Source: Heliocidaris erythrogramma (taxonomy: Eukaryota > Echinodermata > Echinoidea > Camarodonta > Echinometridae). Taken from it: a stretch of 64,000 nucleotides of DNA. Where the stretch lies: NCBI GenBank assembly GCA_025617745.1, contig CM046856.1, positions 41,352,888 to 41,416,887 of the forward strand, written 5' to 3'. Under the pieces are notes generated by a model. The model worked only from the letters and a program-made list of their open reading frames with translations, searched no databases and was not told the origin of the DNA. The position numbers were made by a program, and so were the translations under genes. Below are positions 21,595-32,338 of this stretch, piece by piece (position 1 is the stretch's first letter; every line of letters begins with the position of its first letter).

Positions 21595-22638
21595 CTAGAG
21601 GATCTGTATTGCTGAACTGAGACGAAAAATGGATGAGTTCAGACGGAGTCTGTTAGTGGACCAGGCTTTGATGTCCATGAGACATTCTCTCAGTGAGTTA
21701 ACAGCAGCAATCTTATCACCAGGTGACATAGTAATGTAAATTTGAGTGTACATAGCGTAGTTGACACCAGGATGACGATTGATGATTCTTGAGAGGGGAC
21801 CTGTATAGAGGAGAAAAAGCAGGGGACCGGCAACGGACCCTTGTGGAACTCCACAGCTGAAAGAAGGAGTTGAACAAGTCTCACTGAATATCACCCTCTG
21901 TGTGCGATCTTGAAGGTATGACTTGATCCATTGGATGACAGTGCCTGTGATGGAATAGTAATTACTTACTCGTTGTAGAAGCAAGGTGTGATCGAGCGTA
22001 TCAAATGCAGCAGAATAATCCAGGAGAAGAAGAGCAGCCTCACTGCCCTTATCAACAGCAAGGAGGAGATCATTAATCACTAAACCAAACCAAACAAACA
22101 ACTGAGGGGAAACAAGAGAAGTTTTAAATGGTATTGGAACTATACCCGATGACAATGATGTGTTGATGATATTTGATAGAACTGGAAGCAATTCATCAAG
22201 GCAATCTTTGAGCAGCCAATTTGGAAGAGGGTCCGGACTGCAGGATTTCGGTGGTGATAACATGATAAGACGTCGAAGCTGTACTTCAGTAACTGGCATG
22301 AACTCGCTCAGGTTACACTTCAAAGAGTTCCCAGGAGCTTGGGCGGATAACTCCAAATGATTAAGTTCAGATGCAAAGGAAGTCACAATATCATCAATTT
22401 TCTTCTTGAAGAATACACTGAACCTGGTCGCTAGTTCAGCATCAGATGAATGTTCAGTATAAATAGAAGACTGAGAAGAGGTGGACAGTTTCTTTACAAA
22501 GTTAAATAGCTGTTTAGTGTCCGCATTGGTGATCTTATTTCTTAGGTACTGCGACTTAGCATCGGTGATCTGACTGTAATACAGCTCACATTCATGACGA
22601 TACAGGTCCAAGTCTATCTTAATGCCGGACTTCAACAT
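21595..22638 (-). pseudogene. CR1/L2 reverse transcriptase fragment, active site lost
   Basis: 347 codons. LLDYSAAFDTLDH, GTVIQWIKSYLQDRTQRV and GVPQGSVAGPLLFLLYT are the usual motifs A and B region of CR1/L2 reverse transcriptases. The motif C that normally reads YADD reads YAMY here, so both catalytic Asp are gone. After VSPQL about 60 residues of the fingers are missing compared with the family. The frame ends in unrelated residues after RLRLNSS. Confidence 0.85.
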
Positions 22639-22660
22639 GCGACGTTCAGCACGACACCTA

Positions 22661-23174
22661 CGCCCAGTGGCGTAGGCAGGTCCTCAGACCTTCGGGGGGG
22701 GGGGGGGGGGGATGATTTGCGGTCCATATATATATATATTTGTGAAACACAAATTATACAATCAACATATTCTTTTTGAATGTTATAAAAATATAAACAA
22801 ATAAAATATTTTATCATCACTTATATAATTATCATGGAAAATATTCTTCCTCTGGATTGTAAAATCAAAACTAATAAATGAGCGTTTCTAATGCTGTAAC
22901 TGAACTGAAATTATTCCATACATGATTATATAATAATATATATCCAAACAAAGTGAACAAATCATAATTTTACGGAATCTATTATTTAAAAAACAAAAAC
23001 AAAAACAAACAAGGACCCCCTCCCTACCCGCACATGCCCCTACCTACCCCATTCCCTCCGGAACTACCACTGCGTGAACACCTTCATCCCTCCCACCCAC
23101 ACTTCCCTAAAAACCAGACATTCACTTACACACACACACCTACCCAGACACACATACACACACACACACACAGA
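22661..23174. other. Poly-G, (TA)n and AT-rich stretch, no gene
   Basis: Holds a G run at about 22696-22710, a short (TA)n at 22727-22738, AT-rich sequence and a (CA)n-rich part from about 23125. No coding potential that I can support. Confidence 0.5.
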
Positions 23175-23372
23175 GCTCTACATGGCTTTACTTCCGAGGA
23201 CAGGTATTGTTCCTCTATTGTTCCTCGTCCTCGGACAGTCGACAGAATAAAGCACAAATTCATTGTTCGACGTTCGAGGACTATTTTCCGGCTTCCGAGG
23301 ACCATTGTTGTCATGATTTTTTTTTTTTGTTCTCTGTCCGAAAATGTCCTCGGACATACTGCTAAACAGACC
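23175..23372 (+). repeat. CCGAGGAC module, copy 1
   Basis: About 198 bp set between (CA)n tracts. The inner part starts TTCCGAGGACA and ends TGTCCTCGGACA, so 10 bases at the ends are inverted, and further CCGAGGAC or GTCCTCGG motifs lie inside. Nearly identical copies are at 39724, 50551 and 63326. Copies 1 and 2 share GTATTGTT and AAACAGACCC; copies 3 and 4 have CTATTGTT and ACAAACGC, so there are two subfamilies. The poly(A) tail of Tx1-like copy A abuts its right side. Confidence 0.8.
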
Positions 23373-23399
23373 CACACACACACACACTTTTTTTTTTTT

Positions 23400-23792
23400 C
23401 CAAATGTTTTTATTGATTTCATCAACATAGAATTAACAAAACATGTAAAATTTCTTTTTTCTTATAACAATTTTCATATATAAACATAACATGTATAATG
23501 TACTAACAAATATTTACAAAAAGCAATGAAATCTATTATAAATTGAGATCCCCACCCGTCTCCGAGAAAAGAGAATACAGAAGTATTAAGAGGGTAATTA
23601 TGTTTGCTAGAACCATGCACACACATTAAAAAAAAATACTAAATAACCAAAAAACGAATTAAAGTACATAGAGTGAAATAAATCTTACCCTCCCCCCCCC
23701 CCCAAAAAAAAGGGAAAGTAGAATACAGTAACTCCTTCTCGGACCCACCCCCTCCATACATACACGCATACATACCCACATACCCACGCAAC

Positions 23793-23824
<32 letters not shown>

Positions 23825-23833
23825 GCATTAAGG
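23400..23833 (-). other. 3' UTR of Tx1-like copy A
   Basis: Noncoding, with (CA)n at about 23795-23820 and a C run at 23691-23704 (+ strand). On the coding strand it ends with AATAAAAACATTTGG and an A run, a normal polyadenylation arrangement. Confidence 0.7.
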
Positions 23834-25363
23834 TTAACCGTTCACAGTCACATTTAACTTTAGTCCCTCCCATTTACCTAGATGTAAGGCAATCTTGCCT
23901 GTTTTGATGGCTAACTGCTTTTCTTCCTCTATAAAATCCATAATTTTTTTCTGCATTTTTGCTTTTGAAGGTAGGTGTCCTGCCCTTGATTTAGAAATTA
24001 TCTGTTTTACCCAGATCATGATAGTATTCACACTTTTTATTCTATTCGAGTTACCTGAAAGACCTAAAAATATATCTTGCCATCTCATATCCTTAATTTC
24101 AACTAAACCAAAATGTTTAATGATAGATTCCCATAGTTCCCTCACCCTCTCACAATTTAAATATAAGTGTAAGTATGTTTCTTTGTCTTTCTTGCATAAA
24201 GAACAAGAATCATTATCAACGAAACCAAACTTCATCAAATGAACTTTTGTGTAAATGACTCCGTGTAATAGCATGAACTGAAATTCCCTCTGTTTTCTAA
24301 TAAGTGTTGTATTTTTGGCTGCTAGAAATAAATCTCTTAGTTCTTTATCTGTTAAATCAACATTATTACTATCATATTTTACTTGTAAATTAAATGAACT
24401 CTGTAAATCCCTGACAAAACATTCATAGATTCTTTTCGATTTTGCAGCATGAAACATTGTAGTTTGACCAAAAATATTTAGGTTTATATAAAAATTCGAG
24501 AAATCCACTTGTTGGAATTTAACCGCCGGGGTTGCACTCTTCCAACTGGAGGGTATGACATGTGCAATTTCTATTTGAAGTAATTGAGATGAATTCAATC
24601 CCAGATTTGTAAAATGTGCTAGAGGTTTCATATGACCATTATCAAAAATGTGGTCTATATGGAATATACCTTTATCAAATAAATCTTTGTCAAATAGCAT
24701 CTTACCATGAATACATATATTACTATTATTAAATATCAGAGGATTCATTTCATTTTCGGAGTATTTGAATTTACTCATATCCTGCCAGACCCTCAGCATT
24801 TCTAAATAAAATGGAGGTATTTTCAGTAATAATTTTGATATGTCATAATTGCATAAAAACAAAAATCTCCCCCCTCTTGCTCTAACACAATAGTCAAAGT
24901 ATAATTTCCAACCAGCACTGTTTTCACCATATAATAAACGTTTCAACCACATTACACGTTGTGTCTTAATAAAAAGTCTGAAATTCATCATTCTTAGTCC
25001 CCCATTGACATAGTCCTGATACATCACGTTCCTCTTTATACGATCTTTTCCCGTCCATAAAAATTCAAAAGTAATTCTTTCAATCTCATCAAACACCCAC
25101 TGTGGAACTACTATCAGGGACGAAACATAGATTAATCTCGACAATGCATACGTTTTTAACAAATGTATTTTGCCCATGAGGGTTAAATCCCTCTCTTTCC
25201 ACCACCCTAAACGTCTTTTTATTTTACTAAGTATTTCCTTGTAATTAAGATCATCTTTTTTATTCGCGTCTAGAGAAAAATATATACCTAATATTTTAAC
25301 CTCTTGAACTAGGTTTCCAAACAAGTGAACGTGAGAACTTTGACTATCTTTACCCATCCACAA
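23834..25363 (-). CDS. Tx1-like ORF2 part 3: thumb and C-terminal CCHC domain
   Basis: 509 codons in the third frame. The early part LGWWKERDLTLMGKIHLLKT and LKRLLYGE is conserved in all three copies in this window. Near residue 390, CSLCKKDKETYLHLYLNC gives the C-x2-C-x7-H-x4-C zinc motif usual at the end of L1-like ORF2. The frame ends with a normal stop. Apart from the two single-base breaks the copy is intact, so recent insertion or sequencing error at homopolymers are both possible. Confidence 0.88.
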   Translation of the reverse strand: MWMGKDSQSSHVHLFGNLVQEVKILGIYFSLDANKKDDLNYKEILSKIKRRLGWWKERDLTLMGKIHLLKTYALSRLIYVSSLIVVPQWVFDEIERITFEFLWTGKDRIKRNVMYQDYVNGGLRMMNFRLFIKTQRVMWLKRLLYGENSAGWKLYFDYCVRARGGRFLFLCNYDISKLLLKIPPFYLEMLRVWQDMSKFKYSENEMNPLIFNNSNICIHGKMLFDKDLFDKGIFHIDHIFDNGHMKPLAHFTNLGLNSSQLLQIEIAHVIPSSWKSATPAVKFQQVDFSNFYINLNIFGQTTMFHAAKSKRIYECFVRDLQSSFNLQVKYDSNNVDLTDKELRDLFLAAKNTTLIRKQREFQFMLLHGVIYTKVHLMKFGFVDNDSCSLCKKDKETYLHLYLNCERVRELWESIIKHFGLVEIKDMRWQDIFLGLSGNSNRIKSVNTIMIWVKQIISKSRAGHLPSKAKMQKKIMDFIEEEKQLAIKTGKIALHLGKWEGLKLNVTVNG

Positions 25364-25707
25364 AAATTAGTTTTTCCTTTATTAATTTTTAAACCACTAA
25401 CTTTCCTAAATTCTTCAAGAACATTTTGGAGCCTATTTATTGAATTACTATCTTTTACAAAAAGTGAAATGTCATCAGCGTACAATATTTGTTTTACTTC
25501 ATTGTTCCCAAAAGTAAATCCCTTTATGGTATTATCCCTCCTTATTTCCAAAGCTAAAACTTCAATAGCTAATACAAATAGATATGGCGACATAGGATCT
25601 CCCTGTCTTACTCCTCTATTTAAACTAAAATAACCTGTAGAATAGCCTCCATTCATTATGCAACTAGAAATATCTGTGTAAAGCACCTTCACCCATGAAC
25701 GAAACAT
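25309..25707 (-). CDS. Tx1-like ORF2 part 2: reverse transcriptase palm
   Basis: 132 codons continuing part 1. GYFSLNRGVRQGDPMSPYLF is motif B and QILYADDISLF is motif C with both catalytic Asp, followed by SGLKINKGKT. The frame breaks near 25370, after KTNF, by one missing base. The Met shown is internal to the domain, not a true start. Confidence 0.9.
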   Translation of the reverse strand: MFRSWVKVLYTDISSCIMNGGYSTGYFSLNRGVRQGDPMSPYLFVLAIEVLALEIRRDNTIKGFTFGNNEVKQILYADDISLFVKDSNSINRLQNVLEEFRKVSGLKINKGKTNFCGWVKIVKVLTFTCLET

Positions 25708-25727
25708 TTGACCAAAACCAAATGATT

Positions 25728-27596
25728 CTAAGACACTAAATAAGAAATCGTGAGAAACTGAATCAAATGCTTTTCAAAGTCAACTGTAACCAAAAAGCCC
25801 ATATTTTGATACCGTGAATTAAACAACATGTCATCAATTAATCTTACCGCTTCTCCTATATTCCTTTCTTTGATATAACCAACTTGGTCGTAGTGAACAA
25901 TTTCATTTAACACTTCTTTTAATCGTTTTGCTAATACCTTAGATAATATCTTATAATCTACATTCAAAAGTGTAATGGGTCTATAATTTTGAACATACCT
26001 TTTATTTTTTCCTTCTTTTTCCAATAGTGTAATTACACCTTGCTTTTGTGATGTTGACAAGTTTCTCCTATCATAAGCTTCGTTCAATGTTTCGACCAAA
26101 GTTTCTCCCAGAAATGACCAAAAAGTATAATAAAATTCAACTGTAAAACCGTCATTTCCTGGAGATTTATTATATTTCATTTCTTTTAATACATTGAGAC
26201 ATTCATTTTCAGTTACTTTTCCTTCACAACTCTCCTTGTTTTCCTGACTTAATTTGGGGATATTATCAAAAAATTTACTATTCCTATCACCAGTCAATTC
26301 ATCGTTTGAGTATAACTTTTCATAAAATGATTTCATAATAAGTAATATTTCTTTACGGTTCTCTGTTAACTCTTCATCTTGGTTATATAATTCTTTTATC
26401 ACGATTTTTCTTTTATTGGACTTCAATAACTGTTCAAAGTATTTTGTTTTCTTCTCCCCTTCTTCAAAATATTCAGCTCTTGAGCGGATTTTTAAACCTT
26501 GTTGGGAAAATTCAAAGAGTTTACTTAACTTAGATTTCTTTTCATCTATTTCTGTGACTATATCTCTAGACGATACTGTCAAAAGCTGATTTTCCAAATG
26601 CTTTATTTCTTCTTCTAATTCATTAATTTCAAGTTTTGCTTTTTTCTTTGAGAAATTGACAATATATTCCCTCATTTTCATTTTCAGAAAATCCCATCTT
26701 ACTAGTTTATCAGATATTTGGCACTCACATTCTTTTTTAAATTCAATTATTTTTTCTTTGAAACTATTTATAAATTCCTGGTCTGCACACAAACTATTAT
26801 TGAATTTCCAGTAGGATTTACCAAATTCAGGAGTTTCCGAAAAATTTCCAAGTCGCAAAAGTATAGCTGAGTGATCCGGTGTAATTGACGTCAAAGTTTC
26901 ACAGGTTTGAACAAAATTTTGTAAAATGGACGAACCAAACCAATAGTCTAAACGACTTTGTATGACTGGCCACTTTTGTCTGAATGTAAATTGTTTTCTA
27001 TGTGGATTTCGTTTTCTCCATATATCTACAAGACTAAATCTATCAAGAAAATCAGTAAAATTGTCATTGAACTTGGTTTTTAAAACTTCCCTAGATCCTG
27101 CATAATCCAAATCTCCATCCATTATTGTATTAAAATCGCCACCTAACAGATAAATGTATCCATTACCATGCAATTCCGAAATGCATTTATCCAATTCTTC
27201 TAAAAACTCAAGTTGCATTTTTTCTTTATCTCTCGTGGGAAAATAACAATTGCACAACACTAGCTTAGTCTCTTGAACTTCCAATTTAATTACAATATAA
27301 CGCCCATTCTTATCTCTAACAACATTTTCAATCTTCAAATTTAAATTTGGAGATATAAGAATTAAAACACCTTTGCTGTGGTTAGAACCGTGACTAAAAA
27401 ATACAGGGCCATCCCACTCTGATTCCCACTTTTCTTCTACCTCAATTGTACTATAAGTCTCTTGAAGTAAAGTAATGTCACTACCTTTACATTTACACCA
27501 TTCAAAAATATTCTTCCTCTTGATATTATCCCTTATTCCTCTTACATTCAAAGAAAGCATACTAAAAGGGGACTTAGCCATGTAAAAACATGCCAC
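25728..27596 (-). CDS. Tx1-like ORF2 part 1: endonuclease and start of reverse transcriptase
   Basis: 622 codons. The AP-type endonuclease that nicks target DNA for target-primed reverse transcription occupies about residues 12-245: SLNVRGIRD, LLQETYS with the metal-binding Glu, LLGGDFNTIMD and the closing SITPDHSAI with catalytic Asp-His. A coiled, Lys/Glu-rich linker follows. The reverse transcriptase begins with KSPGNDGFTVEFY and NYRPITLLNVDYKILSKV. The frame is lost just after VTVDFEKH, where one base is missing near 25760 before the AFDS motif. Start codon chosen at the first Met of the frame; Met at residue 7 is an alternative. Confidence 0.9.
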   Translation of the reverse strand: MACFYMAKSPFSMLSLNVRGIRDNIKRKNIFEWCKCKGSDITLLQETYSTIEVEEKWESEWDGPVFFSHGSNHSKGVLILISPNLNLKIENVVRDKNGRYIVIKLEVQETKLVLCNCYFPTRDKEKMQLEFLEELDKCISELHGNGYIYLLGGDFNTIMDGDLDYAGSREVLKTKFNDNFTDFLDRFSLVDIWRKRNPHRKQFTFRQKWPVIQSRLDYWFGSSILQNFVQTCETLTSITPDHSAILLRLGNFSETPEFGKSYWKFNNSLCADQEFINSFKEKIIEFKKECECQISDKLVRWDFLKMKMREYIVNFSKKKAKLEINELEEEIKHLENQLLTVSSRDIVTEIDEKKSKLSKLFEFSQQGLKIRSRAEYFEEGEKKTKYFEQLLKSNKRKIVIKELYNQDEELTENRKEILLIMKSFYEKLYSNDELTGDRNSKFFDNIPKLSQENKESCEGKVTENECLNVLKEMKYNKSPGNDGFTVEFYYTFWSFLGETLVETLNEAYDRRNLSTSQKQGVITLLEKEGKNKRYVQNYRPITLLNVDYKILSKVLAKRLKEVLNEIVHYDQVGYIKERNIGEAVRLIDDMLFNSRYQNMGFLVTVDFEKHLIQFLTISYLVS

Positions 27597-28429
27597 ATTC
27601 CGAAATAACTAGCATTAATGAGATATTTATATACACAGATTGTACCGCATCATTTTCAGTCCTGCGAAAATATACAAAGTGGAAGATATGTGATAAATGT
27701 GAATGTGAACACAAACCCCAAAAGTCAAAACAGTAAAGTACATCTACAAAATCACACCACCACACACCAATACAATCACCCCACACCCACATAACCACAC
27801 CTACATTAACGTCAAAGCTAACCTTGACAAGCCAAATTGTCATGTCAAATTATTAACGAGCTTCCAACCAACAACTATACGATAACAAAAAAGAATTATC
27901 CACATAATCTAACGAAAAAAAGAAAAATAAACCTTATAAATACCCCACTCCCTCCTCTCGACAAGAATGGATAGCGAGAAAGAGAGCCAAAAGAAAACAA
28001 AACAAAAACACTACGAGAAAAAAGTTTGCTCGCCTCACTTGAAAGAAAATGGAGGGGGAAATCATGCTTTCTTTAACTAGAGTCAGAGAGGTACAATCAA
28101 TAGATAATATGACCCTCATAATACTATAGAATGAAATGATTATAATAATGGAGTGATAATAGTAAAAACTTAATAAAAAAAAAAAAATTATCACACCCGA
28201 ACGTTTGAATTGTCTTCAAATAATACGTACAAATAAATACAAGGCCATCCTAAGGCAAATACCAAACTTGACATTTAGCAGGATTGATGGTGTTTTGTAT
28301 GCTCCCCCCCCCCCCAAAAAAAAAAAAAAAAAAAAATCCTTTTTTTTTAAACGACAGAGCATAATACATATACCCCTAATGATGACTAAACAAGCATACT
28401 GTAGAAAAGTGACCTGAATAACACCTTCC
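27597..28429. other. Region upstream of Tx1-like copy A, no ORF1
   Basis: No coding frame with a domain. Contains a C/A/T homopolymer block at about 28304-28348. On the - strand this would be the 5' leader of copy A. Confidence 0.45.
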
Positions 28430-31010
28430 CTCTCCATTCAAAGCTCTGAAAAAACACACCAATTTCAAAGGTACCAGTGCTCTTATTGCTAATGCCTCGT
28501 ATTGCTTTGGTATTTGTAAGAATAAGAAGTTGAATATCTCAAACTACATTCCCCAAACAGGAATGGATATTTCTGAAACCAACCATGTCCCAATAGAAAA
28601 GATTGGGGCCGATGTCACAGAAAGACCTCAACACCCGAATGAATAACAAAACATGCACTTTCCCTTCCTAAAAGACTCAAGGAATGTGCTAAAAAAGAAT
28701 TTGTCCTTATCCATCTACATATATTTCAAAGCTCTGAAAAAAAAAATACACAAAGGCTAATGATGCATCATATTACTCGGTTTTTATGTGATTAAAAGAA
28801 TTTACCAATTCCACAAAAGAATTTCTGAACTGAAAGCCTGACTCAAATCCTCCATTGAAACAGACTTCCCGGGTGTTTGATTATCCAATAACATCCAGTA
28901 TATCCAATAAAATCCAATAGATTCAGTGTCATAATGATTCACCTTTTGAACCTTATTTCTGCCCTAAAATTCTCTTTACTAGCCAAACAATTGAACATAC
29001 CAATCATCGATCATTAGTCATTACCAAGCATGATAATACATAAACAAGCCAATTTGTTGAATGAATCTAATTCGAGGGTCTGAAGAATAATGCACAATTA
29101 TTTCACTCCTCGTATTGTTTGGGATTAGAAAGTCTTTAAAACACGTGACTGAGTAACAGTACATAGTTTACATTTTCGACAAATGCCGGGAATGCGATCC
29201 AAACTATATTGACCTCTTACATCAATTCCAGTCTCTGAAAAGAGAGAAAAACAAATAAGGAAAGGCTGGTATTCTTTTTTGTAAGTGTTCACATAGATTA
29301 AGAAGTAATACAATCCAAACCGCATTCTCCATTCTGAAACAACCCATGTCCCAATAGCCCAACTGTTTCTGTTTTCCACCAAGACAAAGGGGAAAAAAGA
29401 GATAAATGCCAGAAAGACTTTAACACGTGAATAAATAATATATGCACTTTCTGTTTTCCACCAAGACAAAGGGGAAAAAAGAGATAAATGCCAGAAAGAC
29501 TTTAACACGTGAATAAATAATATATGCACTTTATACCTTTTCAACAACAGCACATGCAAGTGTGTTATATTGGCGTCTATTCAACTACCTCTATTTCAAA
29601 GCTCTGAAAAAAAGACCAATGAGGTCAGGTGTTGCTCAGTACAAAAAAAACACACAAAAAAAACAAAACAAAAAGATAGGTACAAATAGTTTTACAATTA
29701 AGCCCGTTCAAAACGACACTCCCCATTTGAGAATGGGTATTTCCATATCCCAATAGCCCTGTTGAAATCCTTCTGTTTAAATAAATACAGTAACCATCCA
29801 TAATAGGTCCATAGAGTTGACCAATCATGCACTTAACATTCTTAACCAACTGCAGGAATGTGATATGAATGATATTAACATTTATCTAACGCCAGATTAA
29901 CACTTTTCATGTCGTGAATTCACATCTCGAAAATGTGCCCCCCCCCCCAAAGGCTATTCCACATTTCAGCTCTTAAGAGTGTAGTAATTAAGAAACTAAC
30001 AAATTCAAATTACATTCCATATCCTAGAATATTTGACTAAAATTGATGAACCGCCCAATCACCTCGCTGTCCTGCTTCTCGCCAAAACAAGGGAAAGAGG
30101 AAAAAAGGCCTTCAACAAGTGAACGATTAATTAACGATTAAGTACCCGAAAATTTTAATACATGCACTTTCGATTCTCGAAGACTTCTGGAATTTGATCT
30201 AAGCAGTATGTTCCTTATCCATTCACACCTATTTTAATGCTCTGCATACATTGGCGTCATTTGTTGTCATGTTTAACGTGAAATTTCTAGGAGTAGTACT
30301 ATCACCACACACAAAAGAAAAGAGAAAATAACGGATTCACATCACATTCCTCTTCCTATATTTCGGGGCTAATTAAGTCAAAGTAGCCTCACTGAAATTT
30401 TATTCCCAAACAAATCATAATTATTATTAATGACTCTCTAATGATTAAGAAACATGCTTCTTCCAAATTTTGACTTAATTGTACAGTCTAATTCATTAAC
30501 TTTCAATTCTAAAAGACTGCAGGAATGCGATCTGAATACCCTTGTCCTTCGTCCTGAGCTCCACCCATAATTCCAAAGCACTGAAGTAATAATACACAAG
30601 TGCTCTTTGAAATCTTGTATGCATATTGTTTGATAAATAAATAATAATTAAGTTAAGAATTCAAATCACGTTCCATATCCAAGACTGGGTATTTCTGAAT
30701 CAAACATTGACCACATCCCCTGTTGAAGCTTTACTGCTTCATCTAAGTGAAAGGGAGGAAGGGTGGGAAACAGAATAACTTCATCTGGTGGTTGAATATT
30801 CCTCCCCCCCCCCAACAACAAAAACAAATAAATAAATGCATTTAAAGCCATCATATTATAATTGATTGGCTAATCGTTATTTCTACAATGAGATTTCATG
30901 GCCAAAGACCAAACGACAGAACAGTTTATAAACTTCTAATGCTTGCCTCATCTATCAAAACCCATTTGAAATTCTATTCCACTTCCTGTGGCGAATTATT
31001 AAACAAGAAT
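28430..31010 (-). repeat. Degenerate tandem repeat region upstream of Tx1-like copy A
   Basis: The phrase TTCAAAGCTCTGAA and companions CCATGTCCCAATAG, GAATGCGATC and ACATGCACTTTC return about every 290-370 bases (for example 28434, 28730, 29225, 29592, 30229, 30571). Roughly eight diverged units are present. The position, 5' of ORF2 on its own strand, resembles the promoter monomers at the 5' end of rodent L1. No coding frame survives in it. Confidence 0.6.
29366..29529. repeat. Perfect 82-bp tandem duplication
   Basis: Two identical 82-bp copies in a row starting TTTCTGTTTTCCACCAAGAC, at 29366 and 29448. Identity shows the duplication is much younger than the surrounding diverged repeats. 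Confidence 0.85.
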
Positions 31011-31059
31011 TATCATTCTTTCTTTTTAAAATAAAATCTGTTTTCCGACTCGAAATGCC

Positions 31060-31279
31060 AATCTACATCTACACACCCACCCCCACACACGAACGCACAC
31101 ACACTGCTCGCATTCAGGAAGACTTCGCTGACACTGTGAATGGAGAAGAGCCGTCGCGTCTGTTCTGGGATTGTATTTTTAGTATTAAAGAGGAAGAACC
31201 AAACACCCATAAAACGTAGGGGGCGGAGAGGATAAAACAAAATTTACGTTGTATTCAGACATTCCCATTTCAGCAAACA
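31060..31279 (-). mobile_element. Tx1-like 3' end fragment
   Basis: On the - strand it encodes the last residues LKWECLNTT and stop, then the 3' UTR, nearly identical to the end of copy C (50746-50930). It lacks everything upstream, and it begins at 31279 next to ACATGTAAAGAG. The left side runs into a (CA)n tract. Confidence 0.8.
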
Positions 31280-31312
31280 TGTAAAGAGAAAAAGCATACA
31301 CACCCTGTGTGT

Positions 31313-31329
31313 GCGTGGGTGTGTGTGTG

Positions 31330-31360
<31 letters not shown>

Positions 31361-31362
31361 GC
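31313..31362. repeat. (GT)n-(TA)n-(GA)n microsatellite
   Basis: Three dinucleotide runs in a row. A further (TA)n run lies at 31465-31489. Confidence 0.85.
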
Positions 31363-31507
31363 AACAAAATGAGTACATCTGTAGACGTAGCTGTTGGTAC
31401 CACGCTTTTAATTAGCTTTCGGGCAATTAATTAGCCCTTCTTCAGATTATGAGATTATGAGATACATATATATATATATATATATATATTCATCGCAGAA
31501 GACTGCG

Positions 31508-32132
31508 ATGAATTTTCAAAATAAAGAGGCAGAACAGTTGAAGAATGATATCAGGAAAGTGGACGGAAAGATAAAGGAAAAGGAGGTGGAACTGCGGGAA
31601 GAAATTGATCGTTTAGCGACGTATGTAGCGCGGATAAACCTTATCATAAATGGAGTTCCAGAGAACGAAAACATTGAAAACACGGTGAAGGAATTCTACA
31701 TACTACAGTTGAAAATGCTGGAAGATCTTGTGAACAAAATGGAGTTTCAGCGGGCACATCGCATTATGGCCAGTGTCACCGCGGGTAAGCCCAAACCAAT
31801 TAAAGTAAGATTTATGAGATACAATGACAAAGTGGAGGTGTTGAAACATTCCAAAAACTTGAAGGGTACCAGTTTCTATGTTGCAGACGACTTGCCCAAA
31901 AAGGCAGATGCAAATCCGGGCACTCAAAGCAGCAAGACAAGGGGGGAAATTGGCATATTTCTCTCGCTCGGAGCCGAAGAAGCTCTTTGTGGACCGTGTT
32001 TGGTTACCGATCAAGGACCAAGAAAATTTTGTTAAATCGATGGAGGAGAGGGCTGGTCAAGCGGGGCCATTCAGAGCAAGGAGCATTGGGGCGGATATGG
32101 CGGCAGCTTCGTCGGGCGCTTCGGGGGTGTGA
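31508..32132 (+). pseudogene. L1/Tx1-type ORF1 protein fragment with a frameshift
   Basis: The start MNFQNKEAEQLKNDI opens a Lys/Glu-rich coiled coil. LIINGVPENENIENTV is the RRM start and FQRAHRIMASVTAGKPKPIK followed by VRFMRYNDKVEVL and GTSFYVADDLPK is the RRM and C-terminal domain of L1-type ORF1, the RNA chaperone that coats element RNA. At the A run 31898-31902 the sense moves to another frame, which continues GGKLAYFSRSEPKKLFVD. The first third of a usual ORF1 is missing. It could belong to the + strand ORF2 at 43985, split by later insertions, but this is not shown. Confidence 0.75.
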
Positions 32133-32141
32133 GGAGTTGGC

Positions 32142-32338
32142 ATGAGATGGTGCAGAATTGGAGAGGAGCAAACGACTATATTGGCACTACAGGAAGTAGA
32201 GCAAACTATCATGTTATATTCCGGCACAACGGGTAGCAGAGCAAATGACCATATTGTATATTGGCACAACGGGTACGTAGCAGAGCAAATGACCATTTTG
32301 GCACAACGGGTAGCAGAGCAAACGGGAGCAACCCGCTA
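32142..32338 (+). repeat. Minisatellite, GGCACAACGGGTAGCAGAGC units
   Basis: Four to five units of 35-50 bp built on GGCACAACGGGTAGCAGAGC and AAATGACCAT. It directly follows the ORF1 fragment. Confidence 0.8.

Larger units (their letters stand above)
20960..22660 (-). mobile_element. CR1/L2-like non-LTR retrotransposon, internally deleted
   Basis: The - strand carries the later part of a CR1/L2-type polyprotein: the region before the reverse transcriptase, the palm and thumb, and the C-terminal tail. It is 5' truncated at about 22660, where the coding sense stops at GTGGCGTAGGCAGG and a G run. The endonuclease is missing. A deletion removes the part of the polymerase between VSPQL and VINDLL. 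The active-site Asp pair is lost. It cannot code for a working enzyme. Confidence 0.85.
23389..27596 (-). mobile_element. Tx1/L1-like non-LTR retrotransposon copy A, nearly open
   Basis: ORF2 runs 27596 to 23834 with only two single-base gaps (near 25760 and 25370). It codes for an AP-type endonuclease, a reverse transcriptase with YADD and a CCHC motif at the C-terminus. The 3' UTR (23833-23400) contains a (GT)n tract on the coding strand and ends with AATAAA and an A run (T run at 23389-23399 on +). No ORF1 is seen upstream; instead there is a tandem-repeat region (28430-31010). Confidence 0.9.

Noticed and set aside
23685..23873. Cys/Val-rich frames such as CVCVCVCV across (CA)n tracts
   Set aside because: Microsatellite translations, repeated at 39742, 50553 and 63328 for the same reason.
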